A stretch of 64,000 nucleotides of DNA from Paramoeba atlantica (taxonomy: Eukaryota > Discosea). The position numbers and the translations under genes are program-made. The DNA lies in contig CDRNVI010000073.1 in assembly GCA_977017575.1 (NCBI GenBank), positions 1-64,000 on the forward strand. The letters are read 5' to 3'. This document shows, one piece after another, positions 9,141 to 20,540 of the stretch (the stretch's first letter is position 1; each line of letters starts with the position of its first letter). The notes beneath the pieces were generated by a model, which was not told where the DNA came from, ran no database searches, and was given only the letters and a program-made list of their open reading frames with translations.

Positions 9141-9965
9141 ATGGATCTTCTACCTGACGACACTGTGTTCCTCGAAGACAAGTATGCTAGCTCTTCTTCA
9201 CCCACTTATGACCGTTTACGCAAGTGGGTAGGCCACAAGTTGCGCGAAACTATGATTGTTCCTTTAACACGAAAAGAAATTGTAAACTTAAAATTTGCTG
9301 GCCTTTCTGATATAGAAAAGAACAGGATCAAGTACGCAGACACACATCTTCCTGCGCCGGAAATAATGGAACGCATGGAGGAGAACATATTGGATAATTG
9401 CGCTGAGTAGTTGTTGAATCGTCGTCAGCAGCTTCTAAACGGATCAGAAACCCGCTCAAAGACGCTTTTTGAAGTGTCAATCGATGAGACTATCCTGCTT
9501 GAGGCATTGGTCATGAAGGCCCGTGACACGGGACTCATGTTCTACAAAGATGCCATGAAATCTGAACTTCATGGCGTCAAGGAGCATGAGATGGACAATT
9601 TTTGGCGATGGAATAGTCCGGAGGAGAAATGGAAACTTGTTATACAAGATTTGCCTGTGGAATCGTTGGCTAAGGATATGAGTGACTTCCTTGGGAAGTA
9701 CTATGGTGGGAAATATGAGCATTCTCCTCGCTCCTTAGAAGCTATGGCAGAATGGTTTCGCACTATGCGGCGAAGTTTGCGTGGGGACACGGTGGAAGCG
9801 AGCAAGAAGCACCGCTACCGTCACGGAGACCTTAAGCAGGTCGTTTGTGGAACGCAAGTGGAGACAAAAAAGGCTGCTGACGAAATTATAGTTCTACATC
9901 AGCAAGTACATGACCTCGAAAGCAAAGTGAAGAAGTTGAAAGCATACAAACGTTCGCGTCATTGA
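9141..9965 (+). CDS. Unidentified ORF with one in-frame TAG, probably from a mobile element
   Basis: From ATG at 9141 one frame runs to 9965, broken only by TAG at 9408-9410 (total about 274 codons). The protein is charged and helical with no family I recognise. It ends in a predicted coiled coil (IIVLHQQVHDLESKVKKLK) followed by a basic tail. A segment with FLGKYYGGKYEHSPRSLEAMAEWF is distinctive. Composition is ordinary coding, not shadow-like, and the frame is maintained across the stop, suggesting recent loss or readthrough. The neighbouring recombinase fragment (8234-8680, opposite strand) and MITE suggest an accessory element gene. Function unknown. Confidence 0.45.
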
Positions 9966-10881
9966 GTGTCATTCACCTCAATTTAAGCTATGAGCAGGCT
10001 GCGGCCGTCCTACTTCCCTATCTCGGTAAATTGAAACTACAGGAAAGAAATTATTGACTATCTGCGAAGTCCAAGGTCGGGACTGTCCCTCTTGCCGATG
10101 AAGCAGGGGACGCACCTTCACCCCTCCCCGGCTCGCTCCCCCGGAGTGAGTTTTCTTCCCCCTCGGCTTAATAAAAGCGCGCGTACCTCTTCGAACGACC
10201 TAGGCATCACGTTAGTGAGGGAGCGACAAAAGGAAAGCAACATTTCAAAAACTCAAGAAACACTCAGACCATATGGTGTCGAAAAATTCTCCAAGTATTT
10301 TCGCCCGTTGAAACAGCTTCGCTTCAGCGGGTGCGGCCGGGTGCGCCAAGTAATCGTAATTTCGCCGGTCCACCCCTCTAATTACAATTTTAGTTAATAA
10401 AGCTGTATCCGTTTCTCCACTTCTTTTTTTTTGCTGTCTAATATCTCAACTTGCTTTCCTTTCTCATATTAGTTGTACTCGTCTTACTTGCACTTCTTTC
10501 CCGTGCTTCTCACGCCTACCTCTTCAATCTATGAAATTACCCGAGTCTGCTGATCAGTGAACTATTTTGTAGTCTTTTCTTGTAACGAAACCTATCTTGT
10601 GCTTTTCTTAAAAACAAAAAAAAATTACAAACTAATTGCCGCAGCAAAATTATAATATTAAACATGCCCACTCTCAGTCTTCCTTAAAATCCAAGCACTG
10701 AAGACGTTTTTCAGAACAATACTAGTCCTGACAACAAGGAGCCATAAGGCCTAGTAACTTAGCCCACCAAAAATAAGAGTAACTATAAGAAATAATGATA
10801 CTAACACTTTATTCGCGATGTATGAAAAAAAGGAGATTTAGGTTTGTAATTCAAAAGGAATATACGGAAGTCTATCTTGAA
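9966..10881. repeat. Intergenic region with a partial copy of the spliced-leader-like repeat
   Basis: At 10070-10190 the sequence GGGACTGTCCCTCTT, a GCAGGGGACGC box, then CTCGCTCCC and GGAGTGA match the body of the repeats at 26700-27150, 39388-39801 and 49312-49500. The leader-like exon is absent here. A stretch identical to 19547-19626 starts at about 10803 and runs into the composite repeat. The rest is AT-rich without a recognised gene. Confidence 0.55.
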
Positions 10882-11580
10882 TTGCGGTGGTTGTAAAACT
10901 ACCGCTCTACACTCGATTATTGAAAACAAAGTGAACAAAAACAGTGAAAATATAAAGAGGAACACAGTAATATAATAGAAGAAAAAATATAAAGGGGGGC
11001 CCCGGTGGTCCAAAACTGAAAAAACATATCAAAAAAATGGGGGGTCCACGGGGGGGGCATACGTCGCGAAATTTTTTTTCGAATTTTTTGCTTTGCAAAA
11101 TCGAGCGCAGGGAAGTGGTAGAGTAGGCCGCGGCGATAATTTTCCACCCCCCCCTGTGGGTACCCCCCCTGGTACGCGCAGGAGGGGTCCGACAAGGTCA
11201 AAATTTCCGAAATTTTTAGGGTGACCAAAAAAAACAATTTGATCCAAAAAAAGGAAAAATATTATTTTTCCACAATCGACTCCTAAATCGTATTTTAAGA
11301 GTTTGGGACCTCAGCTACTAATCTACGGCGTTTTTTGCGACAGATTCGACTCCTGCCCCTACTGGTAAGGCATCCAAAACGGCCCAAATTCGGTGTAAAA
11401 TTTCGCAATGTTTGCCGAAAAATCGAGCTTTTACCCCCAAAAAAGTAGATTATTCTTCATCTTTTTGCGATTTTCTTTTTTAGGCTCTTCGTTAAACGCG
11501 GTGGTAGTTTTCAACGCGAAGCGCGCAGCATGAGTGACTTCTAAGTTGAAAACAACCACCGCGTTTAACGAAGAGCCTAA
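10882..11580 (-). repeat. Composite repeat module copy 1 (type 1 spacer)
   Basis: The module has four parts. Part A is a small palindrome around GCGGTGGTTGTAAAACTACC. Part B is an A-rich block with GGTGGTCCAAAACTGA and GGGGGGTCC. Part C is a 400-500 base spacer with a GGTACC/CCCC box and conserved words such as GTAGAGTAGGCCG. Part D is a terminal hairpin (11480-11580). Part D begins TTAGGCTCTTCG and ends CGAAGAGCCTAA, with arms of about 35 bp. Orientation here is A to D. Confidence 0.75.
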
Positions 11581-11611
11581 TAATGTCTTATCAGAAACAT
11601 TTATTTCTTTT

Positions 11612-12416
11612 TTAGGCTCTTCGTTAAACGCGGTGGTTGCTTTCAACTTAGAAGTCACTCATGCTGCGCGCTTCGCGTTGAAAACTACCGCCGCGTTTAA
11701 CGAAGAGCCTAAAAAAGAAATTTTAGCCTGGAAAACGGAAAGACTATAGCCAAAAATAGCCGAATTTCGGGTACAAATGGGGTCATTTTCGCATATTTTT
11801 GCCCTCAGAGCACTAAATCCGACATTTGCGCGTGGGAAATCACTCGCAGGCATGAATGAAAGCCTACCGAACGTATTGTGTAGAGAATGCGACTCCAACC
11901 ATACCATTCTTTCGACACAAAAATCCCCCTTTAGATCCGAAAAATACTTTTTCACCTTTTTTAGTCAAAAATGGGTCATTTTGAGGGGCGCACCACAGTT
12001 CGAAGAAGTGATACCTTGCGAAAACAACTGCGTAGAAAGCTAGTGTAGGTCCCAAACTATCAAAATACAATAGGGGGAAACGATTTTGGAAAAATATTTT
12101 TTTTGTCATATTTTTCGCCAAGTTGAAATTTTTTTCAAAATTTTTTTTCCGAAAAAATCCGAACTTGGCGGACCCGTCCTGCGGATACGCGGGGGGGTCA
12201 CCCCCGGGTAGGGGGGTGGAAAATGCGCACCAAGACCCCGGCTACCCTTTCTGCGGTTTTTTTTCGAAAACTAATTTTTTCGAAAAAATTTGCTCGACCA
12301 TGCCCCCCCCCCTGGACCCCCCCCCTGGACCCCCCCCCTGGACCCCCCCCATGGACCCCCCATTTTTTTCAATTTTTTTTTTCAGTTTTGGACCACCGGA
12401 GCCCCCTTTTATAATT
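11612..12416 (+). repeat. Composite repeat module copy 2 (type 2 spacer, lacks part A)
   Basis: Starts with the 101-bp hairpin (11612-11712) and reads D to B. The spacer is a second subtype with words such as CGAATTTCGGGTACAAATG and CTTGGCGGACCCGTCC, then C-runs. It ends within part B where copy 3 begins. Only 31 bases separate its hairpin from that of copy 1, so the two are back to back. Confidence 0.75.
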
Positions 12417-13419
12417 TTAGGCTCTTCGTTAAACGCGGTGGTTGCTTTCAACTTAGAAGTCACTCATGCTGAGCGCTTCGCGTTGAAAACTACCGCCGCG
12501 TTTAACGAAGAGCCTAAAAAATAAAATTTAGCCTGGAAAAAGATTTTTATTAGCCAAAAAATAGCCGAATTTCGGGTACAAATGGGGTCATTTTCGCATA
12601 TTTTTGCTCTCAGAGCACTAAATCCGACATTTGCGCATGGGAAATCACTCGCAGGCATGAATGAAAGCCTACCGAACGTATTGGGTAGAGAATGCGACTC
12701 CAACCATACCATTCTTTCGACACAAAAATGCCCCTTTAGGTCCGAAAAATACTTTTTCACCTTTTTTAGTCAAAAATGGGTCATTTTGAGGGGCGCACCA
12801 CGGTTCGAAGAAGTGATACCTTGCGAAAACAACTGCGTAGAAAGCTAGTGTAGGTCCCAAACTATCAAAATACAATAGGGGAAACGATTTTGGAAAATAT
12901 TTTTTTTGTCATATTTTTCGCCAAGTTGAAATTTTTTCAAAATTTTTTTTCCGAAAAAATCCGAACTTGGCGGACCCGTCCTGCGGATACGCGGGGGGGT
13001 CACCCCCGGGTAGGGGGGTGGAAAATGCGCACCAAGACCCCGGCTACCCTTTCTGCGGTTTTTTTTCGAAACTAATTTTTTCGAAAAAATTTGATCGACC
13101 ATGCCCCCCCCCCCTGGACCCCCCCCCTGGACCCCCCCCATGGACCCCCCATTTTTTTCAAAATTTTTTTCAGTTTTGGACCACCGGAGCCCCCTTTTAT
13201 ATTTTTTTCTTCTATTATATTACTGTGTTCCTCTTTATATTTTCACTGTTTTTGTTCACTTTTTTTTCAATAATCGAGTGTAGAGCGGTAGTTTTACAAC
13301 CACCGCAATTTTTTTCTTCTATTATATTTACTGTGTTCCCCTTTATATTTTCACTGTTTTTGTTCACTTTTTTTTTCAATAATCGAGTGTAGAGCGGTAG
13401 TTTTACAACCACCGCAATT
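12417..13419 (+). repeat. Composite repeat module copy 3 (type 2 spacer), with a duplicated B-A end
   Basis: The hairpin at 12417-12517 is followed by a type 2 spacer nearly identical to copy 2, then B and A, ending at 13308. A second B-A tail is tandemly duplicated (13310-13419). It faces copy 4 across a zinc-knuckle ORF. Confidence 0.75.
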
Positions 13420-13947
13420 GCTTTTTATCTGCAGATCGGTCTTTTGCGTCGATTGAGGGACAATCTGATTTGTGATGACCTGCACCGCGACAACCGTAAC
13501 ACAGAAACGGACGACCACGTTCTTCAAAGCCGCGCGACGAAGTGCGCCGCGGAACATTGTCTGCAAAGCATTGAACTTCTTGTTTCTGCCGCCTTATCTC
13601 GCTGGGCATCACGGTTACTGGATTTCCTTGACCAAGACTTCTCTCCCTGGCTTCTTGATTGTTTCCTGATTTATCATGTAGTGGAAGCTTCTCGCTCGGC
13701 TTTGCACCCTTCTGGAGAACGCGGATACGATGCTCTCCTGGGCGATACCGCCCTGTCCTTTCGCTGTCTTTAAACGTAGAAACAATGACGCCAATGGCTT
13801 GAAAAGTTCTGCGTTACTCATCCCCACATTCGAATCACGGTTCATTACGGTATAGCACCGCTCGCACTGCTTGTGGAAGCTTTTACTAGGTCGAAAACGA
13901 CGTCTGCAATCACGACAATTCCGCTTGGGAATTCCCCAAGCGGACAT
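13403..13947 (-). pseudogene. Frameshifted ORF with two zinc-binding motifs (zinc ribbon-like and CCHC knuckle)
   Basis: From ATG at 13947 the frame encodes CRDC, then HKQCERCY, a Cys/His cluster like a zinc ribbon. About 110 codons in, near 13615, a one-base shift leads into the second frame, which ends in a CCHC zinc knuckle: CYGCRGAGHHKSDC (C-x2-C-x4-H-x4-C). CCHC knuckles bind single-stranded nucleic acid and occur in retroelement Gag proteins and in host proteins. The ORF sits exactly between two inward-facing composite modules (12417-13419 and 13956-14516), so it is probably the coding core of the element that gave rise to them. Reading past 13403 enters module sequence, so the C-terminus may be lost. 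Confidence 0.5.
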
Positions 13948-13955
13948 TTAATAGG

Positions 13956-14516
13956 AATTTCGGTGGTTGTAAAACTGCCGCTCTACCCTCAATTATTGAA
14001 AAAAAAAAGTGAACAAAAACAGTGAAAATATAAAGGGGAACACAGTAATATAATAGAAGAAAAAAATATAAAAGGGGGCTCCGATGGTCCAAAACTGAAA
14101 AAATTGAAAAAAATGGGGGGTCCAGGGGGGGCTCCAGGGGGGGGGTCATGGTCGAGCAATTTTTTTCGAAAAAATTAGTTTTCGAAAAAAAAAACGCAGA
14201 AAGGGTAGCCGGGGTCTTGGCGCACATTTTCCACCCCCCTACCCGGGGGTGACCCCCCGCGTATCCGCAGGACGGGTCCGCCAAGTTCGGATTTTTTCGG
14301 AAATGTCGGATTTAGTGCTCTGACAGCAAAAATACGCGAAAATCACCCCATTTTTACCCGAAATTCGGCTATTTTTGGCTATAATCTTTCCGTTTTCCAG
14401 GCTAAATTTTCTTTTTTAGGCTCTTCGTTAAACGCGGCGGTAGTTTTCAACGCGAAGCGCGCAGCATGAGTGACTTCTAATTTGAAAACAACCACCGCGT
14501 TTAACAAAGAGCCTAA
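13956..14516 (-). repeat. Composite repeat module copy 4
   Basis: Reads A to D, with part of the type 2 spacer deleted (about 560 bases in all) and a hairpin at 14416-14516. Part A is slightly diverged. Together with copy 3 it forms long inverted arms around the zinc-knuckle ORF. Confidence 0.75.
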
Positions 14517-15050
14517 AAAGGAAATATAAATATTAAGTAACACAACAAATAGTCAACAATTTATATACATTGTATATGTACATTGTATATAAATTATAGT
14601 GCTTAGAACGACTTTTAATGGAAATTTGGTCGAAGAGAACATTTGTTTTGAAAAAGCGTATTTTTGGGTACAGTTTGAGTGCAGGTGACCCAAAGATTTT
14701 TTTTCTACATATTTTCTATTTCTTGTCAACGTTCAACGTCAAAATCAACGCGAAAATGAGAATAGAAATAAAACAAATCCTTTCAATGTTCAATTACGGG
14801 TTCTGAGAATAGTGACGAAGTGTAAAGTGGAACACTGTACTCCGCCTTTCATGTCCACCCACATGTCGTATACTCCCCCTTTCATAATTCTTTATAAGTC
14901 CGAGCCCAAGATGATTCATCGTTTTATATAAATTTATATAAAACTTGAAGGCGATTGCAAAACACTAAAAGAGCAGGATAAAAAACGGAGCCCGCGTATT
15001 TCTCATCCTTGATGGATTGATTCGCGTATCAAGAATATACATTTTAATAT
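14517..15050. other. AT-rich spacer with a palindromic cluster
   Basis: At 14555-14600 there are overlapping palindromes built from TATACA and TGTATA words. The rest shows no gene or known repeat. Confidence 0.4.
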
Positions 15051-15738
15051 CATGGTTGAGCAATTTTTTTTTTAAAAAATTAGTTTTCGAAAAAAAACCG
15101 CAGAAAGTGTAGCCGGGGTCTTGGCGCGTATTTTCCACCCCCCTACCCGGGGGTGACCCCCCCGCGTATCCGCAGGACGGGTCCGCCAAGTTTGGATTCT
15201 TTCGGAAAATTTTTTTGCAAAAAAATTCAACTTGGCGAAAAAAATGGTAAAAAAAGCATATTTTCCCAAAATCGTTTCACCTATTGTATTTTGAGAGTTT
15301 GGGACCTACACTAGCTTTCTACGCCGTTGTTTCGCAAGATATCACTTCTTGGAGGCGTGGTACGCCTCCCAAAATGGCCCGTTTTTGACCACCAAATGCG
15401 AAAAAAGTAATTTTCGAACCCAAAGGGGTCTTTTCGTGTGGTAACAATGGTGTGGTTGGATTCGCATTATCTACCCATTACGTTCCGTAGCCTTGAATGC
15501 ATGCCTACGAGGGATTTCCCGCACACTAATGTCGAATTCAGTGCTCGATACGATAAAATGGCCCTATTTTTTCCTAAAAATTGGTTATTTTTGACTCAAA
15601 TCCTTCCGGTTTCTTCGGCTTTCCTGGCCAAGTTTTTTTAGGTTCTTCGTTCAACGCGTTGGTAGTTTTCAACGCGAAGCGCGCAGCATGAGTGAATCCT
15701 AAGTTGAAAACAACCACCGCGTTTAACGAAGAACCTAA
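15051..15738 (-). repeat. Composite repeat module copy 5 (truncated in B)
   Basis: Begins within part B, retains the type 2 spacer and ends with a 101-bp hairpin (15638-15738) carrying several substitutions in both arms. Confidence 0.7.
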
Positions 15739-15824
15739 TATAATTAAACATTCAATAATATTAGTCGGCAGTATATCTTAACAATTTCAACAGTCACCTC
15801 ACAGATTTCTATGAATTATTATTC

Positions 15825-16445
15825 ATGCTTCTGCTTCTTGCACTTCACACATCGGATACACAATCGACACATGCTGTACATCGAGGAAAGGTTACCGGAG
15901 CTTCACTACCAGTGGAATTTGATTTAATGCGACTCACACAGAATGTTGAGAATCCCGACACTACATGGAGTACGAATACAACAGCGTGTATGTGGCGGGG
16001 GATAGCGTGCAATACGGCTGATGAGGTGATCACTATTGACTGGATAAACTTCAAGCTCCGCGGTGAGCTTCACCTGAAATATTTTCCCGTGACTTTGAAG
16101 AGGCTCTATATCCATCATAATATTTTTTCAGGAGATTTTTCCTTCGAAATATTACCTCCAGTACTCGTATCTATGATAATAGCGGGTAACAATTTCAACG
16201 GCACTCCAAATTTTTGTAGCCTGCCTCCTATGCTAGAATATCTTTCGATGAGTAATAATAAATTTGAAGGTCGCGTTGATTTTTCTTCCCTTCCTTTAAC
16301 CTTGAACGAAATGTATCTGAACTCTAATCTGAAGTTGCAGGGAACTTTGGATGTTAGCGGAGTATTGAAGAATTTGTATTACAATGTTCAAGCGACACAA
16401 ATTAAGGTCAGTAGTGGAAACCTTTATCGCTTTAAATGGTCGTAG
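15825..16445 (+). CDS. Short leucine-rich-repeat protein (family member 2)
   Basis: A 206-residue protein. It has a hydrophobic start (MLLLLALHTS), the family cap (GKVTGASLP, FDLMRL, and a Trp-Cys motif CMWRGIAC with both cysteines) and about five LPxxLxxLxLxxNxFxG repeats. It ends with the family's C-terminal segment (GVLKNLYYNVQATQIKVSSG) seen also at 7298 and 27417. Predicted secreted or surface binding protein; ligand unknown. It begins 87 bases after a composite repeat hairpin. Confidence 0.8.
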   Translation: MLLLLALHTSDTQSTHAVHRGKVTGASLPVEFDLMRLTQNVENPDTTWSTNTTACMWRGIACNTADEVITIDWINFKLRGELHLKYFPVTLKRLYIHHNIFSGDFSFEILPPVLVSMIIAGNNFNGTPNFCSLPPMLEYLSMSNNKFEGRVDFSSLPLTLNEMYLNSNLKLQGTLDVSGVLKNLYYNVQATQIKVSSGNLYRFKWS

Positions 16446-16662
16446 TCGGGTTATATTGCACCCTCAGCCTAGTATTTCACTCCTTAGAGCTTTTGTGAAC
16501 TTTTAACATAAAATCCGGATTCTTGTTAAATAAGAACAAAAGATGTTTACTATCCTTCGTAAAATCTTTCCTAGTACGAAAGTTCTCTTTTCTTTAGAAA
16601 AGAACTTTTTTTTTCTTAAAAGGAACTTTCCTAAAGGGGGGTCTCGTCTATTATTAACAATT

Positions 16663-17210
16663 TTAGGCTCTTCGTTAAACGCGGTGGTTGTTTTCAACTT
16701 AGAAGTCACTCATGCTGCGCGCTTCGCGTTGAAAACTACCACCGCGTTTAACGAAGAACCTAAAAAATAAAAATCGCCAAAAGATCATCAACAATCTATT
16801 TTTTCGAGTGAAAAAGCTCTTTTTTCGGCGAAGATTGCGAAATTTTACACCGAATTTGGGCCGTTTTGGATGCCTTACCAGTAGGGGTAGAATGCGAATC
16901 TGTCGAAAGAAACGTCGTAGAATGGTAGCTGAGGTCCCAAACTCTCAAAATACGTTTTAGGGGTTGATTTTGGAAAAATATTGTTTTTACTTTTTTGGGA
17001 TCGAATTTTTTTTTTGGTCATTCCAAAAATTTCGGAAAATTTGACCTTGTCGGACCCCCCTGCGCGTACCAGGGGGGGTCACCCCCAAATATGGGGGTGG
17101 AAAATCATCGCCGCGGCCTACTCTACCACTTCCCTGCGCTCGATTTCGAAAATCAGGATTCTGAAAATTTCAAAAAACGACGTACATATACCCCCCCTGG
17201 ACCCCCCTTT
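16663..17210 (+). repeat. Composite repeat module copy 6 (type 1 spacer, truncated)
   Basis: Hairpin at 16663-16763, then a type 1 spacer, ending in the C-rich part of B. Part A is missing. Confidence 0.7.
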
Positions 17211-17324
17211 TTTTGAATACTTTTTTATTAGAACGATTATCTATTTGAAGCGCTTATTTGTGAAATTGTGATGGCAAGTATCTAAGATAACAACTTTTAC
17301 TCCCCTCCAGGTTCACCAGTTTCA

Positions 17325-17392
17325 CATCCATAAGTAATTATAATTATAAATTCAAAAAAATTATAATTTATACTTATAATTACTTATGGAGG
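17325..17392. repeat. AT-rich palindrome
   Basis: CCATAAGTAATTATAATTAT and its inverse flank a short A-rich centre, giving a near-perfect hairpin. It lies just beyond the 3' end of the transposase remnant and may mark an element terminus. Confidence 0.5.
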
Positions 17393-17548
17393 GGGGAGTA
17401 GGTACGCCGGCCCCTCACGGACGACCTACCCAGACCAAGCAAAATCTTCATCACAGGTTTAGTGTTTCCACGCGACGCTAGGATAAGCTCCGACTCGAAC
17501 GAACTTACAAAGCGCCCGCACCGCCCCTCTCTATAATTCTCTACAATT

Positions 17549-18743
17549 TCAATAAGGTATCTTCTCACCTTTATACTCAATAACCACTCCCAGTCGCTTT
17601 TGAAATGACGCATGGAGTTTGGCGCACTTCGTCCGACGCGAAGTAAGCATTACATGCTTCAATAATTTCTTGCCTGGTTCGTGCCGCTTTTTATTTTTGA
17701 AGCGCTTTACTGCGTCCCAAAGATTCTCTATCGGGTTGAGATCAGGGGAGTCCGCTGGCCAACGAAGAAAAGGTCCATCTTCCTCTGCTTGCAGTAAGCG
17801 TAGCACGGTAAGATCCCCGCGAGCTTCCCACCACTGCATCGTATCCTTCGCTCGATGCCCAGGGGCTCCATCATCCACAAGGACAGAATTACGGTCTTGG
17901 GCCCATGGCGAATAGGTTTTGTCTAATATTTCCTTGCGGTAATACAAACTTCCCAAGCCCTTGTTCGGTGGAATGGCTTCTGTTCCTCCTGATGCAATGT
18001 AGGAACAATAAAATTCTTCGAACGCGCACCAATGGTACGTGTAATTTCCGAATCTATCAAAAGCTCCCCACACCATAATTTGCGTTGGATGATGAGTGCG
18101 ATCCATAAAGACGGGAGCGTCAGGGTGCTGCCATGCCTCTTGGTCTTTTTAGGACGCCCGCGCTTCACAGTTCTTTTCTCACTCGTTTCACTAGCGTTTG
18201 AAAAAATGTACTGTTTTTGAATTTTTCCGAGGACTTCCAACAAATGCTTTTCATGTAGTGCCTTGGAAGCACACTCTGCTTCTATGAGCCTATTTCGCTC
18301 TTCTAATTTCTTTTTAGTGTTGGCTGAAATGACGTTCTCTTCTCGCAAAGTTGCTAGGTTCTCTAGCGCAATAGCAAAATTTTTGCAGTTTTTTTCTTCG
18401 TTTCAAGACGTTTGATTTTGCTTGACAAACGTCGAATTTTTTTCACATCTGCATATTTTCTTTGTGTGTTATGTTGCGGAGCCTTGTGAACGTCAAGCGA
18501 CCCTCTTGCCACTGAAGTAGGGATTGGATCGATACTGTCCTCCCCCACGCGGGTTCCGACTGAAGTGGTGATAATCGGTTTATCGTAGTCGGACAGCTCA
18601 CCGACAGCAATCAGACCGGTGATTTCCTTTTCTACGCTGGTTGCAACTGATGTTGTAATTCTCGGGGTGTCGTACAGCCCGCAGTCAGAAACTTCATTCT
18701 GTGTAACCTGTGGGACATCATACCCGTCTGCATCAAGACACAT
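17549..18743 (-). pseudogene. Decayed Tc1/mariner-type transposase
   Basis: Three overlapping minus-strand frames (18743-18363, 18348 to about 18110, 18106-17549) form one damaged gene. The last encodes the second half of a DDE_3 domain: IMVWGAF, the second acidic residue in VLVDDGAPGHRA, and the third in SPDLNPIENLWDAVKR. The N-terminal frames are Lys-rich coiled coil ending in RGRPKKTK. The segment that should hold the first catalytic aspartate is missing between KTKRHG and the VWGAF block, so the enzyme is dead. Clear terminal inverted repeats were not found. Confidence 0.75.
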
Positions 18744-18929
18744 GAGTTTTCCATTCAGAAGGCGGATTAGACCATCTTCTGGATGATATTATTATTATTG
18801 GTCAATTGGCGTACGAAATAAAGTCTTATAGAAAACAAAATGCGAAAATCTTGAAAAGTACGAAATGTGAACATAGAAAAATGGATAAAAATCACGTAAA
18901 TATATTCTAGCTGCGTTAATATGGAGATA
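18744..18929. other. AT-rich spacer
   Basis: Contains an ATTATTATTATT run at about 18787-18798. Nothing else was recognised. Confidence 0.4.
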
Positions 18930-19137
18930 ATGAACGAAAACGCACCTTTCTAAGGTGCACAACGGACTTACATGTCGTATCGCGAAGGAATTAGTTAAAA
19001 AGCTCCCACGAGCCGCTCAATCAATTGCGGGCAGTAAATGTGAACGGGATGTATATTCGTTCATGGAAATGTTTTATGATTGTTGTTTGGATAGTAGTAT
19101 CTCGTGTGATGTCATGGAAGAAGAAAAAGCATTTTAG
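18930..19137 (+). CDS. Possible small cysteine-containing protein, start uncertain
   Basis: An open frame of about 60 codons (18955-19137) encodes TCRIAKELVKKLPRAA, then SKCERDVYSF, FYDCCLD and an acidic end. The amphipathic, balanced composition looks coding. An ATG at 18930 opens a short frame (MNENAPFS) that would join it with a one-base shift near 18950. No family recognised; the paired cysteines are reminiscent of small mitochondrial or redox proteins, but that is only an impression. It may equally be a remnant. Confidence 0.3.
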
Positions 19138-19500
19138 TCTAATTTATATTAAGATGTTAAGACATCTCAAACGGGGGGTTCAAATGAGGTGCATCATTCA
19201 ATCGAAATGCAACGTAATAACTCTATACAAAATACAGTTTTGGACAATGTACTGTTACAATCTTTTTGTTTCATGCACAGTGATAATCATACATATCTTT
19301 GGACGTTTTTGCTAAATATCAACAAACTACATAGTTTATGACACCGGTTGCGAGGGGTTTCACGGGGAGTGTCTTTATGTCGTATCGGTCCTTCTTTTCC
19401 CTGCCTTAATGTCCGGAACTGCTGCTCCACACTCTCAAAAGGCGCATGTAGTAATCGACGTAGTAATCAGTATTCGGTGTAGTAATCAGTAACCAAAATG
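19138..19500. other. Intergenic sequence without a recognised feature
   Basis: Mixed composition. A short direct repeat GTAGTAATC(A/G) occurs three times at 19446-19490. Confidence 0.4.
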
Positions 19501-20316
19501 TTGCGGTGGTTGTATAACTACCGCTCTACCCTCGATTATTGGACTCGACACTTTATTCGCGATGTATGAAAAAAAGGAGATTTAGGTTTGTAATTCAAAA
19601 GGAATATACGGAAGTCTATCTTGAATTGCGGTGGTTGTAAAACTACCGCTCTACACTCGATTATTGAAAAAAAAGTGAACAAAAACAGTGAAAATATAAA
19701 GAGAAACACAGTAATATAATAGAAGAAAAAAATATAAAAGGGGGCCCCGGTGGTCCAAAACTGAAGAAAAAAACTCAGAAAAATGGGGGGTCCATGGGGG
19801 GGGGGCATACGTCGCGAAATTTTTTTCGAATTTTTTGCTTTTCAAAATCGAGCGCAGGGAAGTGGTAGAGTAGGCCGCGGCGATAATTTTCCACCCCCCC
19901 CCTGGTACGCGCAGGAGGGGTCCGACAAGGTCAAAATTTCCGAAATTTTTGGGGTGACCAAAAAAAGAATTGACCCACAAAAAAGGAAAAATATTATTTT
20001 TCCAAAACTCCTAAAACGTATTTTAAGAGTTTTGGACCTCAGCTAACATTCTACAACGTTTGTTTCGGCAGATTCGCTTCCTACCCCTAAGTAGTATGCC
20101 TAAGGCATCAAAAACGGCCCAAATTCGGTGTAAAATTTCGCAACTTTTGCCGGAAACTCGCGCATTTTCACCCAAAAAAGTAGATTATTCATCATCTTTT
20201 GGTGATTTTTCTTTTTTAGGCTCTTCGTTAAACGCGGTGGTAGTTTTCAACGCGAAGCGCGCAGCATGAGTGACTTCTAAGTTGAAAACAACCACCGCGT
20301 TTAACGAAGAGCCTAA
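19501..20316 (-). repeat. Composite repeat module copy 7 (type 1 spacer), with doubled part A
   Basis: Part A occurs at 19501 and again at 19625. The 80 bases between them are almost identical to 10803-10882 beside copy 1, so that flank belongs to the element family. Type 1 spacer, then a hairpin at 20216-20316. Confidence 0.75.
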
Positions 20317-20363
20317 AAAATAGTAATTTAGTACCGATTAAACATCATGTAGTAATTTACTAC

Positions 20364-20540
20364 ATTGCGGTGGTTGTAAAACTACCGCTCTACACTCGAT
20401 TATTAAAAAGTGAACAAAAACATTGAAAATATAGAGAGGAACACAGTAATATAATAGAAGAAAAAAATATAAAAAGGGGCTCCGGTGGTCCAAAATTGAA
20501 AAAAATGGGGGGTCTAGGGGGGGGTCCATGGGGGGGTCTA
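20364..20540 (-). repeat. Composite repeat module copy 8 (A-B fragment)
   Basis: Only part A and the start of B, ending in the GGGGGGTC-rich block. Spacer and hairpin are absent. Confidence 0.65.

Noticed and set aside
11431-12848. Many 60-100-codon ORFs across the composite repeats, some repeated in each copy
   Set aside because: They follow the hairpin and spacer of the repeat, occur in both strands, and carry no domain. The similarity between copies is due to DNA repetition.
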